This document shows, piece by piece, positions 8,696-18,251 of a stretch of 64,000 nt of DNA. The translations under genes were made by a program, and so were the position numbers. Below the pieces are notes generated by a model that ran no database searches, was not told the DNA's origin, and worked only from the letters and a program-made list of their open reading frames with translations. Where the stretch lies: contig OZ241746.1 of NCBI GenBank assembly GCA_965201045.1, forward strand, positions 4,960,001-5,024,000, given 5' to 3'. Origin of the DNA: JAPORK01 sp026710285 (lineage in GTDB: Bacteria; Pseudomonadota; Gammaproteobacteria; Pseudomonadales; Endozoicomonadaceae). Positions within the stretch are counted from its first letter, which is position 1; each line of letters starts with the position of its first letter.

Positions 8696-11600
8696 TTAAA
8701 GAATTGATTCATCTGTTTTATCCGGATGATCTTCACCTGCTGTTCCATTTGTATGGTCTTCATCTGCTTTTTCATTTGAATGATCTTCACCGTTATTATG
8801 TTTTTTATTTTTATACATCTTAACTGCTACAATAGTCGTTCCTATTGTAGCAGCTGTTAAAACAACTCCTCCAACAACAGCTCCAACAATAGCTCCCGTA
8901 TTATCATCTTCTTTCAGTTCTGGCTGAGAGGTTGTTTCAGTCTGAGATGTTATTTCAGTCTGAGGTGTTATTTCAGTCTGAGGTGTTGTTTCAGGCTGAA
9001 AGGTTATTTCAGATTGTTGCAGCAGCTGATCTTTGCGTACTATTTTACTACATTCACCATATTGAGGTATCAACAATCTGTGAGGCATGCCATTCAGATT
9101 AAACTCATATCTGCGCAGCATGTGTATTTTATCGCCAATAAACTCCAGTTTATAATCATCTTTTGCATCAAACGGATCATTGAGTTGTTCTGACATCTCC
9201 CAGCTGTCATCTCTTTGACCACTTTGTACATCGTAACGAAAAAATGTTAAATTGTTGTTGTGAGGAGATTGATCATTAATCTGCCCTTTTGTCACTACAT
9301 ACAGATAATCTTCATGATAACCTACTGTAATAAATTGCTCAGAAGGTAATTCATAAGTGACGTTAGCTGCTTCACTGATTGTATAGTGTTCTCCATCATA
9401 CTCCAGAGGACGCTGTATGATCACGTTGCCTGTTTCATTATAGGTAAAGGCAGCATTTTCATTCAGCAACAAGGCATCTTCTCCAGGGAAGTCATAGTTA
9501 ATACTATAATATGTACCATTTTTTGCTGCCCCAAGAGATAATTCACTTAACTGTACACCAGGCTCTTCACCCTTAAAATCAGTAACCTCAAAATCGCCAA
9601 GGGTTGAAGTTTTTACACGTCTATGCAATGATAATAAAGTGTTATTAGTTACCGTATGGCTTGCCGGAGGTGTAAAAACAGCTGAAAGTTCTCTATTTGG
9701 CTGATATAACTGTATTGTGCCATTGGCGCCAGGTTGACTAATATCAGTAACTCTGATCAATCCGTCTCTATCTATTGCAAGTAGAAAATCATTTGGAAAT
9801 ACTAATGCTTCCGGATAACGCTGACGACTTACCAGAAGCGTTTTATTTCCATTCACAACAATAGAGTGAAAGTCTTCATTTATATAATGACAAGAAATAT
9901 CACATTTTTCTGATGCGCACAGATGCTGGTGTGCTTTTCTCCAGTTAGCCGGCGTTGTAGTCTCTACACTCCTGGGACGATAAGTATTTAAACCAGCTAT
10001 AGAAAATCCTTCAACAAAAGCAAATGGATAATCAGCAAAATAATCCGGTATATTATTTAATATACCTGAATATACAACTGTATTATTATTGTAGTTTTTT
10101 GCTCCTTCGCAGCGCAATCTCACTGGCGGCTGAGTGCAGTTATATTGATTTATAGGATCATGAGGACATTGTAATAAGGTTGTTTCATTACCAATACAGT
10201 TTACATTACCTAATATAACAGGAAATGTGGAATTAGAAAGATCCGGTTCACTTTGGCTGCTTCCATCAAAACCCAGCTGACGGCAGGCAACAAGACTACT
10301 TTTATTGGAAAAGTTATGGCTACAGGCAGCCCCCCATTTAGAAATTCCGTTGATGAGAGCATATACTTCTAAACCACCACGCCCTGTTTCACTGCCAATG
10401 AAAAGACCATTTTTCAAACGAATCTGTTGATTATTTAGTGATTGAGAGTACAAAAAAACGCTTTTATAAATCAGCTCATTATCTTTACCGGTAATTATAT
10501 TTGCTGTGTTACCCAGCACATTATTGTCTACCGTATTAAGAATACTGAATCCTCCCCGTTGTTCCAGGTGGTTATTATCACCTGATACTTCGGTAGTGAG
10601 TACTGCTGTATTCGTTTGATTTAAGGTGAGCTCAGCGTAAGGATTGGCAATATCATGTTGTAAATGATGTTGTACGATAAGTTTGTTATAATCACCTTCT
10701 GTGTTTCCCAGTAGCGGGTTAATATAATAGTTACTAGCAGGAGTATCCGCCGGTTGTAATGTGGCTTCAATTTTGTTATTATGTAGTGCCCGTCGGGCAA
10801 GTAAAGGCTGAGCATTATCAGTTGTAATGACATCTTGCCTCCGTATCGCTGGTATATTAACTTCAATATGACTATTGTTTACTGATTCAAAAAGATCTCT
10901 GCACAGTACCAAACTTTGAATTTATGTCATCAAAAGTAACGATATATTTTACAGATTCAGAATCTTTCCTTTTATTATGCCAGGTTAATGCCTGTTTATA
11001 AATCTGTTGACGCAGCGTGTTATCTGTATTAATTAAAGTATGACTATCTTCTTTACCCGACAATTTTTTCCATACCAATTTAAATCCACCTGTTAAAGAA
11101 CGATAAAACTCCATGGCAACATTATTAATGGCATCATCAGTAGTTCCGCCATCGTAGATATGCCATTCTTCAGTATTCACAGGAGTATGCAAAACTGTTA
11201 ATAATTTCTTAAATTGTGAATCTTTTATTTCTTCTTTATGCGCTAAATGTTTCATCATCCCGCTCAGAGTAAGCCAGGAAGGATTTTCTTGTCCCATAGC
11301 TGAAGGAAGTTTGCTCATAGAATAAACAGAGATCAGTTCTTTGAACCCTGGAACAGAAGAGAAATATGTTTTACGTTTTTTGTCGTATTCACCTAAATGT
11401 TCATGTTCAGCTTCAAAGCAGAATTGATGTAAGCTTTCTACCGGTTCATTGGGAAAAGCTTTCTGCAGGATTTTCAGCGCATCTATAGGTTTTTTTACCA
11501 ATATATTAGTTTTATTTACATGCAAATTTTCTTCAGTTACAAATGTCCATGGCTTAGCCTTTGTTTGATTATCAGTACCTGCATATACCGGATTAATTAT

Positions 11601-11720
11601 TAACAAATAAAAGCTGAGCATGAGTAGTATGATGTTGAAAAAAAATGGATACCACGTGTTTTTAACAGATTTGATCAAATACTCTTTTTTTTGTTTTAAC
11701 GGGCAGGTCAAAAACTGCAT
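8696..11720 (-). pseudogene. SRCR receptor-like protein, copy 3, broken by internal deletion
   Basis: The N-terminal part (11720 down to about 10897) reads as in the other copies up to SKFGTVQ, then hits a stop after RSF. The C-terminal part (about 10895 down to 8696) is open and carries the SRCR domain, stalk, membrane segment and tail. Alignment to copy 2 shows that about 420 bp, from just after SKFGTVQ to just before LFESVNN, are missing. The lost length is not a multiple of three, so the two halves are in different frames. The downstream half still has variable patches unlike copies 1 and 2, so it could serve as a donor for gene conversion. It could also be an assembly join inside a repeat, since the window itself starts at the same base of the repeat (CTCTGCACAG). 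Confidence 0.75.
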
Positions 11721-11761
11721 ATTAAATTTCCTCATACAAACTAATTACATTATTATATTGC

Positions 11762-11788
11762 TCTTCTGACAAAATAATTTTCAGAAGA
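11762..11788 (-). promoter_or_regulatory. 5'-leader hairpin of SRCR copy 3
   Basis: Same stem-loop kept upstream of the broken copy. Here the upstream homology is lost after about 11862, so the distal part of the promoter region found at the other copies is missing. Confidence 0.35.
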
Positions 11789-11862
11789 ATTTTTGTTACG
11801 TTTGTTTTACAAGGTGTTTTTTGCAGTATCACAATATAGATAACAATGGCTGATATGTACAA

Positions 11863-12100
11863 TTTGACATCCTCCCCTCCCTAAAGCTGTCTTAGCCATA
11901 TTTTTTAGGCTTTTATTTTTATCCTGACAGGTTGCCTGCTACTGAATATATACCAGTCTTTCAGGCGTACAACCGTGGGCTGAGCCTGCGGTGTATTCAG
12001 TAAAGGTTGATATATTTAGCAGAAAATAAACCTGTGAATAAAAATAAGAGCCTAAAAAATGTAACTAAGAGACAGGTCCTGAAAGGCGAGGCTTTACAGC
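11863..12100. repeat. Long imperfect palindrome, IS200/IS605- or MITE-like
   Basis: The left arm (about 11863-11957) pairs with the right arm (about 12007-12100). Examples are CTGTCTTAGCCATATTTTTT with the later AAAAAATGTAACTAAGAGACAG, and CTGCTACTGAATATATA with TGATATATTTAGCAG. The outer edge TTTGACATCCTCCCCTCCCT and the inner-side counterpart CTGAAAGGCGAGG resemble the subterminal hairpin motif known at ends of IS200/IS605 elements carrying tnpB. No transposase is present. It sits exactly where homology of the SRCR array ends. It could be a non-autonomous element or the stub of a larger one; a structured RNA cannot be excluded. Confidence 0.55.
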
Positions 12101-12387
12101 GTGCCTGGTAAATTTTTTATTATACGAACAATCAACAGACACCTTCTTATTATATTAATTATGGTGAATATTGTTAATTATAGAGACTATTCATGCTTTT
12201 CTACGACATAAACAGTTAATTATCATCGTCAGTAATTTTTAGTTTTAAAACAAAAATTATTTTCAATTTTTTCTTGCAGGCTGGTACTTAATATTCACGT
12301 CTTAGTTGCAGATACTTTTTTCACTATCAATTTATTATCCATCTGCAACGTTTACATTGCGTCTTACAGTTTAATCATCAGCGAATA
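12101..12387. other. Non-coding stretch between palindrome and nfo
   Basis: A+T-rich sequence downstream of nfo. I see no open frame with coding character, no convincing terminator with a T-run, and no RNA gene. Confidence 0.4.
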
Positions 12388-13248
12388 TCAATTTTTTTCA
12401 GCAGCAAAATGATAAAGCATCTTTATTTCATCAGACCATAGTGCAGGCTCTATGGTTTCCAACACTAAGGGAATATGAATAAAGCGATCATCCTGCATAA
12501 TATAACGGAAGGGTTCCAGACCGATTTCTCCATGTCCTAGACTGTGATGCCGGTCTTTACGTGAAAGATAAGCACCTTTTGAATCGTTAAGATGCATACC
12601 TTTTAGGTATTTAAAACCGATGATTGTTTCAAAATCAGCGAAAACTTTCTCACAGGCTGCACGGGTACGTAAGTCATAACCGGCTGCAAAGGCGTGGCAG
12701 GTATCAAAACAGACACCTACCCGTGTTTTATCTTCAACCTGATCAATAATTTCTGCAATTTGTTCAAAACGGTATCCCAGATTACTTCCCTGCCCCGCCG
12801 TATTTTCAATAACAGCACTAACGCCTTCAACCTGATCTAAAGCCCAATTGATCGATTCAGCAATGGTTTTAAGACATTGTGATTCGCTGATCTGGCGCAG
12901 ATGACTTCCGGGATGAAAGTTAAGACGGTCAAGCCCTAGTAAACGGCACCGCTCCATTTCGTCAACAAATGCCTGCTTGGATTTTTCCAGCTGCTCTTTA
13001 TCAGGATGACCTAAATTAATCAGGTAGCTGTCATGCGGAAGAATCTGATGACAGCTAAAAGAATACTTCTCACAATTTTCTTTAAATGCATCAATACTTT
13101 TTGTGGTTAACGGCTTTGCTTTCCACTGGCGCTGATTTTTTGTGAACAGTGCAAAAGCCTTTGCACCAATAGCATGTGCATTTAAAGGTGCCTGTTCTAC
13201 ACCACCAGCTGCACTTACATGTGCACCTACATATTTTATCTTATCCAT
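12388..13248 (-). CDS. nfo: Endonuclease IV (AP endonuclease)
   Basis: Deoxyribonuclease IV of base-excision repair, a cytoplasmic Zn-dependent enzyme that cuts 5' of abasic sites. The protein aligns along its whole length with E. coli Nfo, starting at the YVGAHVSAAGG motif and including LFTKNQRQWKA, ILPHDSYLINLG, NFHPGSHL, VIENTAGQGSNLG, DTCHAFAAGYDLRT, MHLNDSKG and RHHSLGHG. The His, Glu and Asp residues of these motifs are the known trinuclear zinc ligands. The final LETIEP supplies the last Glu. I chose ATG at 13248; a GTG nine bases upstream (13257) is equally open and neither has a clear Shine-Dalgarno site. rapA lies 72 bp or more upstream in the same direction, so the two may be co-transcribed. 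Confidence 0.96.
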   Translation of the reverse strand: MDKIKYVGAHVSAAGGVEQAPLNAHAIGAKAFALFTKNQRQWKAKPLTTKSIDAFKENCEKYSFSCHQILPHDSYLINLGHPDKEQLEKSKQAFVDEMERCRLLGLDRLNFHPGSHLRQISESQCLKTIAESINWALDQVEGVSAVIENTAGQGSNLGYRFEQIAEIIDQVEDKTRVGVCFDTCHAFAAGYDLRTRAACEKVFADFETIIGFKYLKGMHLNDSKGAYLSRKDRHHSLGHGEIGLEPFRYIMQDDRFIHIPLVLETIEPALWSDEIKMLYHFAAEKN

Positions 13249-13320
13249 CCTGTTCACTACCGTTTACCATTTGTTTTATAGCTGTCTTGTCATTGCAAAA
13301 ACATTAATCCATTGTCATAT

Positions 13321-16194
13321 TTAGCGAATAGTCACGATAACTCTGACCGCATCACTTTTAATCACTGCATTGTGTAGTGCCTGCTGTCCCTGCTCAGCCT
13401 GACGATCCAGTAAAGCTATTTCATCATCACGAATATTAGGATTGACTGCTTTAAGATTGATGATACGGCGACGCTCTGCATCCATCTGTTCAGAAAACGT
13501 CTGTATCGCCTTATTGATAACATCTTCCAGCCTTTCATTTGCCAGACTTTCTGCCTGCCGGATCATTGTTTTTATTTTTTCCCGTTCTGCACTAATAAAT
13601 TTTCTTGCCTGGGAATTTTTTACTTTTTGTAATTGTGCATGCATATCTTCCATTTTAATTTTTTCGACCAGATCACGCATAGCAGGGTCCAGCAGAATAT
13701 GAATAATGGTGGGAGGAATGAGGCTTTGCAAAAACAGTTGTTCTGCCTGGGGAATATCGGTTACAAAAATAGCTTCCAGTAAAATTGTTCCTGGCGGTAA
13801 TGCCTTATTTTTAAGCAAAGAGACGGCAGTATTACCAATGTCGCTGGCTAAAAGCAATTCTGTGCCTTCTCTGACCATTGGGTGTTCCGGGGAAATAAAC
13901 ATCATCTCCTCACGATGCAGCGCCTGATCCCGGTCAAAAGTGATGGTAACAGCTTCTTCTGAACGCAATCCCGGAAAAGCATGCACCCGCATATGTCCGC
14001 CTGCCCGCACAACCAGGCTATGATCGCCGTGCTCTTCTGCTTCAACACCAAAACAGTCAAATAGTGATTCAAGATAATCTTTTAATTGTTCAGGTTTGTC
14101 TTGTTGTAAAATAGCTTCTTTAAGCAAAACACTCTGATTATCGCCGGCAGAACTCAGTTCAATAAGGGTATCCCGACCTTCCTCCAGTTGCTGACTAAAC
14201 TGATCGTTTAATTTTCTAGTGGTTTCTATCAGCTGCTTATCCTGACCATCACTATTAAAAATCCACTGTTTTAACGCAGCCTGTTGCTCAGAAAAAACTT
14301 TACTACCGGCAGGACAACAGCGGTTAAATGCATTAATGCCTTCATAATACCAGCGGAAAAGATTTTCCTGCGCAGTATTACAAAAGAAAGGAATGTGTAT
14401 TTTAATAATCTCCTGCTGCCCGATACGATCAAGTCTTCCGATACGTTGCTCAAGCAGATCCGGGTTATAGGGTAAATCAAATAAAATTAAATGATGAGCA
14501 AACTGAAAGTTACGACCTTCACTGCCAATTTCAGAACAAATCATTACCCGAACGCCTTCCTCGTCACTGAACCATGCAGCAGCACGATCACGCTCAATAA
14601 TGCTCATCTGCTCGTGAAATACCGCAGCGTACTGACCAGTGAGCCGAAGACTATTTTCCAGATCAATTGCCGTTGCTGCATGTGCACAGATAATCAGCAC
14701 CTTGTCTTTTATAAATGAGAGAATGTCACTCAGCCATTCAACTCTTGGATCAACCTTCCACCACGGATCAGCATCGTCTATTTTGTCTGTAACAATACTG
14801 CGGTAGAGTATTTCCGGATAAAGCTTTTGTAATGGATCAGCAGCTGCTTCAGACACAATCTGATACAATTCAGGTTGTTCAAGCGGATACCCCTGAGCAA
14901 TACGTTCCGGAAACCCGCTAACACTGCTCCGTGTATTACGAAACAGGATACGGCTGATTCCATAACGATCTGTTAATGCTTTGAGCAGGTTTTTTCTGGT
15001 CGCATCACTCATTTCAGGCGTTATTGAAGGATCGGTCTGTCTGACTAATTCCGCATCCGTTTGCTCAAGTATCTCGTGTAATTGTTGTATCTGCTGTGAA
15101 GTTAACGGCTTCCTGTCACAGAGTAATTTTGCCAGATCGGCCACAGGCTTATACTGTTCTTCCTGTTTTTTAAAGGCACTGAGCGAATGAAAACAGGCAG
15201 GATCAAGCAAACTGAGACGGGCAAAATGACCTTCCTGACCCAGTTGTTCCGGGGTAGCTGTCAGCAATAAAACGCCAGGGGTCTGAGCACTCAACGCTGC
15301 AACGAGATTATATTCAGGAGATCCGTCTGATTTTTCTGACCATTGTAGCTGATGCGCTTCATCAACTACCAGCATATCCCACTGACTTTCTTTTACCTTT
15401 TGTTGCCGCTGCGGATCAGCACAAAGAAATTCTTTACTGATAAGAATAAATTGTGCACTGTCAAAGGGATTATCTGCATCAGTTGCATTGTATATGTCTT
15501 TATTTAACACAGTAAAATGGAGGTTAAACCGACGTAACATCTCCACCAGCCACTGATGTATCAATACCTCAGGTACAATAACCAGTATACGCTGAATACG
15601 TCCGGTTAATAACTGCCGGTTTAAAATAAGACCTGCTTCAACTGTTTTTCCTAGCCCTACCTCATCTGCCAGCAGCACTCTTGGTGCAAAACGATTACCC
15701 ACTTCGCTGGCAATGTGCAGCTGGTGAGGGATCAGACTAATTCTGTTGCCACAAAGCCCCAGCACAGGAGAAGCGTAAATATGCTGATATTGCTTAAGTG
15801 CCTGATAACGAAAATTAAATTCACTATTTTTACTTAGCTGACCGGATAATATACGTTCACGGGGACGGGTAAAAGTTATTTGCCCATCAATAACTACCTC
15901 AGCAAGCTCACAGGTTTCCCCCGTGTCATCTCTGGTACCTTTATAAGTAATCAGACCTCCCTTTTCATAAAAAGAGACGATTGTAAACTTCCACCCTTCA
16001 TGACTCTTAACAACATCATCTTTACCAAAAATCATCCTATATAAAGGATTATTTTGCAATTGGTATACACGGGTTTTTCCCGTCTTAGGGTAAAAAATAG
16101 TTATCCTGCGATCCTGAACTTTTAACAGTGTACCTAAACCCTGATCAAGTTCAGCCTCACTGATCCAGCGTTGTCCTGCAACCAATGTTTCCAT
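13321..16194 (-). CDS. rapA: RNA polymerase-associated helicase RapA (HepA)
   Basis: SWI/SNF-family ATPase that binds RNA polymerase and helps its recycling. At 957 residues it is close to the 968 of E. coli. The N-terminal Tudor-like domains begin with GQRWISEAELDQGLGT. Walker A is LLADEVGLGKTVEAG (about 171-185), the DEAH box is about 277-280, motif III is LLLTATPEQLG. In the second lobe ICSEIGSEGRNFQFAHHLI and DLLEQRIGRLDRIGQ are motifs V and VI. The C-terminal third is less conserved but the frame is intact. The start agrees with the family. The 200 bp upstream contain a TGCTATAAT extended -10-like string on the other strand only, so I do not assign a promoter. Confidence 0.97.
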   Translation of the reverse strand: METLVAGQRWISEAELDQGLGTLLKVQDRRITIFYPKTGKTRVYQLQNNPLYRMIFGKDDVVKSHEGWKFTIVSFYEKGGLITYKGTRDDTGETCELAEVVIDGQITFTRPRERILSGQLSKNSEFNFRYQALKQYQHIYASPVLGLCGNRISLIPHQLHIASEVGNRFAPRVLLADEVGLGKTVEAGLILNRQLLTGRIQRILVIVPEVLIHQWLVEMLRRFNLHFTVLNKDIYNATDADNPFDSAQFILISKEFLCADPQRQQKVKESQWDMLVVDEAHQLQWSEKSDGSPEYNLVAALSAQTPGVLLLTATPEQLGQEGHFARLSLLDPACFHSLSAFKKQEEQYKPVADLAKLLCDRKPLTSQQIQQLHEILEQTDAELVRQTDPSITPEMSDATRKNLLKALTDRYGISRILFRNTRSSVSGFPERIAQGYPLEQPELYQIVSEAAADPLQKLYPEILYRSIVTDKIDDADPWWKVDPRVEWLSDILSFIKDKVLIICAHAATAIDLENSLRLTGQYAAVFHEQMSIIERDRAAAWFSDEEGVRVMICSEIGSEGRNFQFAHHLILFDLPYNPDLLEQRIGRLDRIGQQEIIKIHIPFFCNTAQENLFRWYYEGINAFNRCCPAGSKVFSEQQAALKQWIFNSDGQDKQLIETTRKLNDQFSQQLEEGRDTLIELSSAGDNQSVLLKEAILQQDKPEQLKDYLESLFDCFGVEAEEHGDHSLVVRAGGHMRVHAFPGLRSEEAVTITFDRDQALHREEMMFISPEHPMVREGTELLLASDIGNTAVSLLKNKALPPGTILLEAIFVTDIPQAEQLFLQSLIPPTIIHILLDPAMRDLVEKIKMEDMHAQLQKVKNSQARKFISAEREKIKTMIRQAESLANERLEDVINKAIQTFSEQMDAERRRIINLKAVNPNIRDDEIALLDRQAEQGQQALHNAVIKSDAVRVIVTIR

Positions 16195-16397
16195 AAATGA
16201 CTATCTGTTTATCTTATTAAAAGACCCGATGACTTAAATTAAAACTACTTATGCTATAATACAGACCGCAAAAAAACAAACGCTGTTTTTATTTATTATC
16301 TGAATTCAGTGCACTCAAAGCCTGTTTTTTTATAAAAAGATAAATGATAGCCAATATTTTCATGTAAACACAACCTGTAAACAGCAAAAAAGTAATG

Positions 16398-16880
16398 CTA
16401 TTCCTCCATGTGATATTTGTAATACACCTCTGCTGGGATAAATGATCTTCCCATAGCACCCAACGAATAAAAACCATCTCCGGCTTTAAGGTAAGCGATA
16501 TACGTTTCACTTGTTTTTACATGCATGGGTTGAGAGGGTCCACAAATAACTGGATGATACGCTTTGATTTGATAGTGAATATTAATTATCTGACCTGCTG
16601 TTAAGTGACTTGCTGTCCTGAAAACTTTTTGTACTTTTGCCTGCGCCTCAATCTTTGTGGTTGCAATTTTTTGCACTTCTGCCTGCGGATCAAGCCGTCT
16701 GATTGTTCTGTGTTCACGTTCTGTCTGTTTCGTTGTTAAAGCTATGATGGATATTTCTAATTTTTCCGGGGATTCATCCTGAAATTTTTGATAAGCGTAT
16801 GGAGGTAATTCGGCTTTTAAAAAAATCGGGAACAGTAGCGCTAAAACGCCTGTCATCTTAAGTAATACTGGAAATTTCAT
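16398..16880 (-). CDS. Small secreted protein, tandem family member 1
   Basis: A protein of 160 residues with a clear signal peptide (GVLALLFPIFLKAEL). After it come the family motifs SPEKLEISIIALTTKQTE, a basic linker, IEAQAKVQKVFRT, GQIINIHYQIK, GPSQP, and a Tyr-rich end FYSLGAMGRSF. The alternation of a secreted beta-rich core with GPSQPxxxxxGxxYxAYL recalls netrin/TIMP-like OB folds, but this is only a resemblance and I do not name a function. ATG follows an AAGGAGAAAAT Shine-Dalgarno sequence. It is the most divergent of three head-to-tail paralogues; the final residues are VYYKYHMEE, where the others end in DIEE. Confidence 0.75.
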   Translation of the reverse strand: MKFPVLLKMTGVLALLFPIFLKAELPPYAYQKFQDESPEKLEISIIALTTKQTEREHRTIRRLDPQAEVQKIATTKIEAQAKVQKVFRTASHLTAGQIINIHYQIKAYHPVICGPSQPMHVKTSETYIAYLKAGDGFYSLGAMGRSFIPAEVYYKYHMEE

Positions 16881-16972
16881 ATTTTCTCCTTGTGAGATTA
16901 TTTAATCTAACTGATTATCTATGCCTTTACATTTCTATGTAAACACAAGCTGTGAACAGCAAAAAAGTAATG

Positions 16973-17557
16973 CTATTCCTCTATGTCATGGTTAGGGTGA
17001 TGCAATGATTCGGGTGCACCTTTGTGTTGACGGGCTCCTCTTCTGTGTTGACAGGGTCCTCTGTGGTGACAGGCTCCTCTTCTGTGTTGACAGGCTCCTT
17101 CTCTGTTTTGACAAAGAACATTCCTCTTGCACTCACTCAACACATAAAAATCCTCTTTAGAAGCAAGGTAAGCAGTGTAGGTTTTACCTGTCTTTATATG
17201 TATTGGCTGAGAGGGTCCTAAAAAAGATTTACCGTGCCCTTTGATTTGATAGTGGATGTTAATTATTTGACCTTCTGTTAAATTGCTCTCTGTTCTGAAA
17301 ACTTTTTGTACTTTCGCTTGTGCCTCAATATTTGTAATTATACGTTTTCTCATTTCTTCCTGCGGTTTAGTCCATCTCATTTTTCCACGTTCAGCTTCTG
17401 TCTGTTTCGTTGTTAAAGCAATGATGGATATTTCTAATTTTTCCGGAGATTTATCGTGATATTGCTGATCAGCGAATGAGGATAATTCGGCTTTCAAAAA
17501 AACTGGGAACAGTAGTGCTAAAACGCCTGCTGTTTTAAGTGATTTTGTAAATTGCAT
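16973..17557 (-). CDS. Small secreted protein, tandem family member 2, with frameshifted Cys/His/Arg tail
   Basis: A protein of 194 residues with the same signal peptide and core as its neighbours. After FYVLS it departs from the family: a repeated CACTCA (4 extra bases near 17131-17139 compared with member 3) shifts the frame. The tail becomes Cys/His/Arg-rich, with repeats such as GACQHRRG. In the frame without the 4 bases the same DNA would read FYVLSARGM and then acidic EPVNTEE repeats, like the EEKPVETE tail of member 3. The last residues NHDIEE match member 3 again, so the frame is restored near the end. ATG follows GGAGAAAAAT. Secretion is likely; the function is unknown. Confidence 0.7.
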   Translation of the reverse strand: MQFTKSLKTAGVLALLFPVFLKAELSSFADQQYHDKSPEKLEISIIALTTKQTEAERGKMRWTKPQEEMRKRIITNIEAQAKVQKVFRTESNLTEGQIINIHYQIKGHGKSFLGPSQPIHIKTGKTYTAYLASKEDFYVLSECKRNVLCQNREGACQHRRGACHHRGPCQHRRGARQHKGAPESLHHPNHDIEE

Positions 17558-17747
17558 ATTTTTCTCCTGCTGAGATTATTTAATATCTAACTGGTTATCT
17601 GTGCTGTTGCGATGAAATAAACAAAACCAGATCTGTATTCAATCTCCTTTAAATGACAGAAAAGTGTTTTATTCTTTTCCTCATAGTGCTTCGGACAATA
17701 TTGAAATTTCTATGTAAACACAAGCTGTGCATAGCAAAAAAGTAATG

Positions 17748-18251
17748 CTATTCCTCTATATCATGATTGGAGCACGTCTCTGTTTCGACAGGCTTCTCTT
17801 CTATCTTGGCAAATGACATTCCCCTTGCACTCAATACATAAAAATCGTCTTTAAAAGCAAGGTAAGCAGTGTAGGTTTTACCTGTTTCTATATGTTTTGG
17901 TTGCGATGGTCCAAAAAAAGATTTGGCGTACTCTTTGATTTCATAGTAAATGTTAATTATTTGACCTTCTGTTAAGTTGCTCTCTGTTCTGAAAACTTTT
18001 TGTACTTTCGCTTGTGCCTCAATATTTGTAATTATGCGTTTTTTCATTTCTTCCTGTGGTTCAGTCCGTCTCCTTTCTCCAGGTTCAGCTTCTGTCTGTT
18101 TCGTTTTTAAAGCTACGATGGATATTTCCAGTTTTTCCGGAGATTTATCTTGATATTGCTGATAAGCAAATGGAGATAATTCAGCTTTCAAAAAAACCGG
18201 GAACAGTAGTGCTAAAACACCGGCTATTTTAAGTAGTTTTGTAAATTTCAT
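17748..18251 (-). CDS. Small secreted protein, tandem family member 3
   Basis: A protein of 167 residues: signal peptide (GVLALLFPVFLKAEL), conserved SPEKLEISIVALKTKQTE, a charged region, IEAQAKVQKVFRTESNLTEG, GPSQP, YTAYLAFKDDFYVLSARGM and an acidic tail EEKPVETETCSNHDIEE. ATG follows GGAGAAAAAT. About 150 bp upstream are shared with member 2, so the promoter was duplicated with the gene. No enzyme motif is visible. A periplasmic or exported role is inferred from the signal peptide only. Confidence 0.75.
   Translation of the reverse strand: MKFTKLLKIAGVLALLFPVFLKAELSPFAYQQYQDKSPEKLEISIVALKTKQTEAEPGERRRTEPQEEMKKRIITNIEAQAKVQKVFRTESNLTEGQIINIYYEIKEYAKSFFGPSQPKHIETGKTYTAYLAFKDDFYVLSARGMSFAKIEEKPVETETCSNHDIEE

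Larger units (their letters stand above)
1..11862 (-). repeat. Tandem array of about 3.8-kb units (gene plus upstream region)
   Basis: Four head-to-tail units, each consisting of one SRCR gene and about 300 bp of upstream sequence. Gene ends are 3796 bp (copies 1-2) and 3760 bp (copies 2-3) apart. The upstream gaps at 831-1139, 4635-4935 and 8395-8695 are nearly identical over their full length. Homology upstream of the fourth unit stops at about 11862, exactly where a palindromic element begins. The near identity of the ends points to recent duplication or continuing gene conversion. Confidence 0.9.

Noticed and set aside
1..11862. Variable patches as a diversity-generating retroelement target
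   Set aside because: No reverse transcriptase or template repeat is seen, and the patches differ in length and not only at adenines.
14271..14480. Frames of 60-75 codons on both strands inside rapA
   Set aside because: They lie inside a full-length conserved gene and show no own signals.
16240..16262. Plus-strand extended -10 box TGCTATAAT upstream of rapA
   Set aside because: It would transcribe toward the 3' ends of minus-strand genes with no plus-strand gene to serve; no -35 box.
16289..16510. Minus-strand frame of 73 codons at the end of the first small secreted gene
   Set aside because: It overlaps the supported gene in another frame and has no ribosome-binding site.
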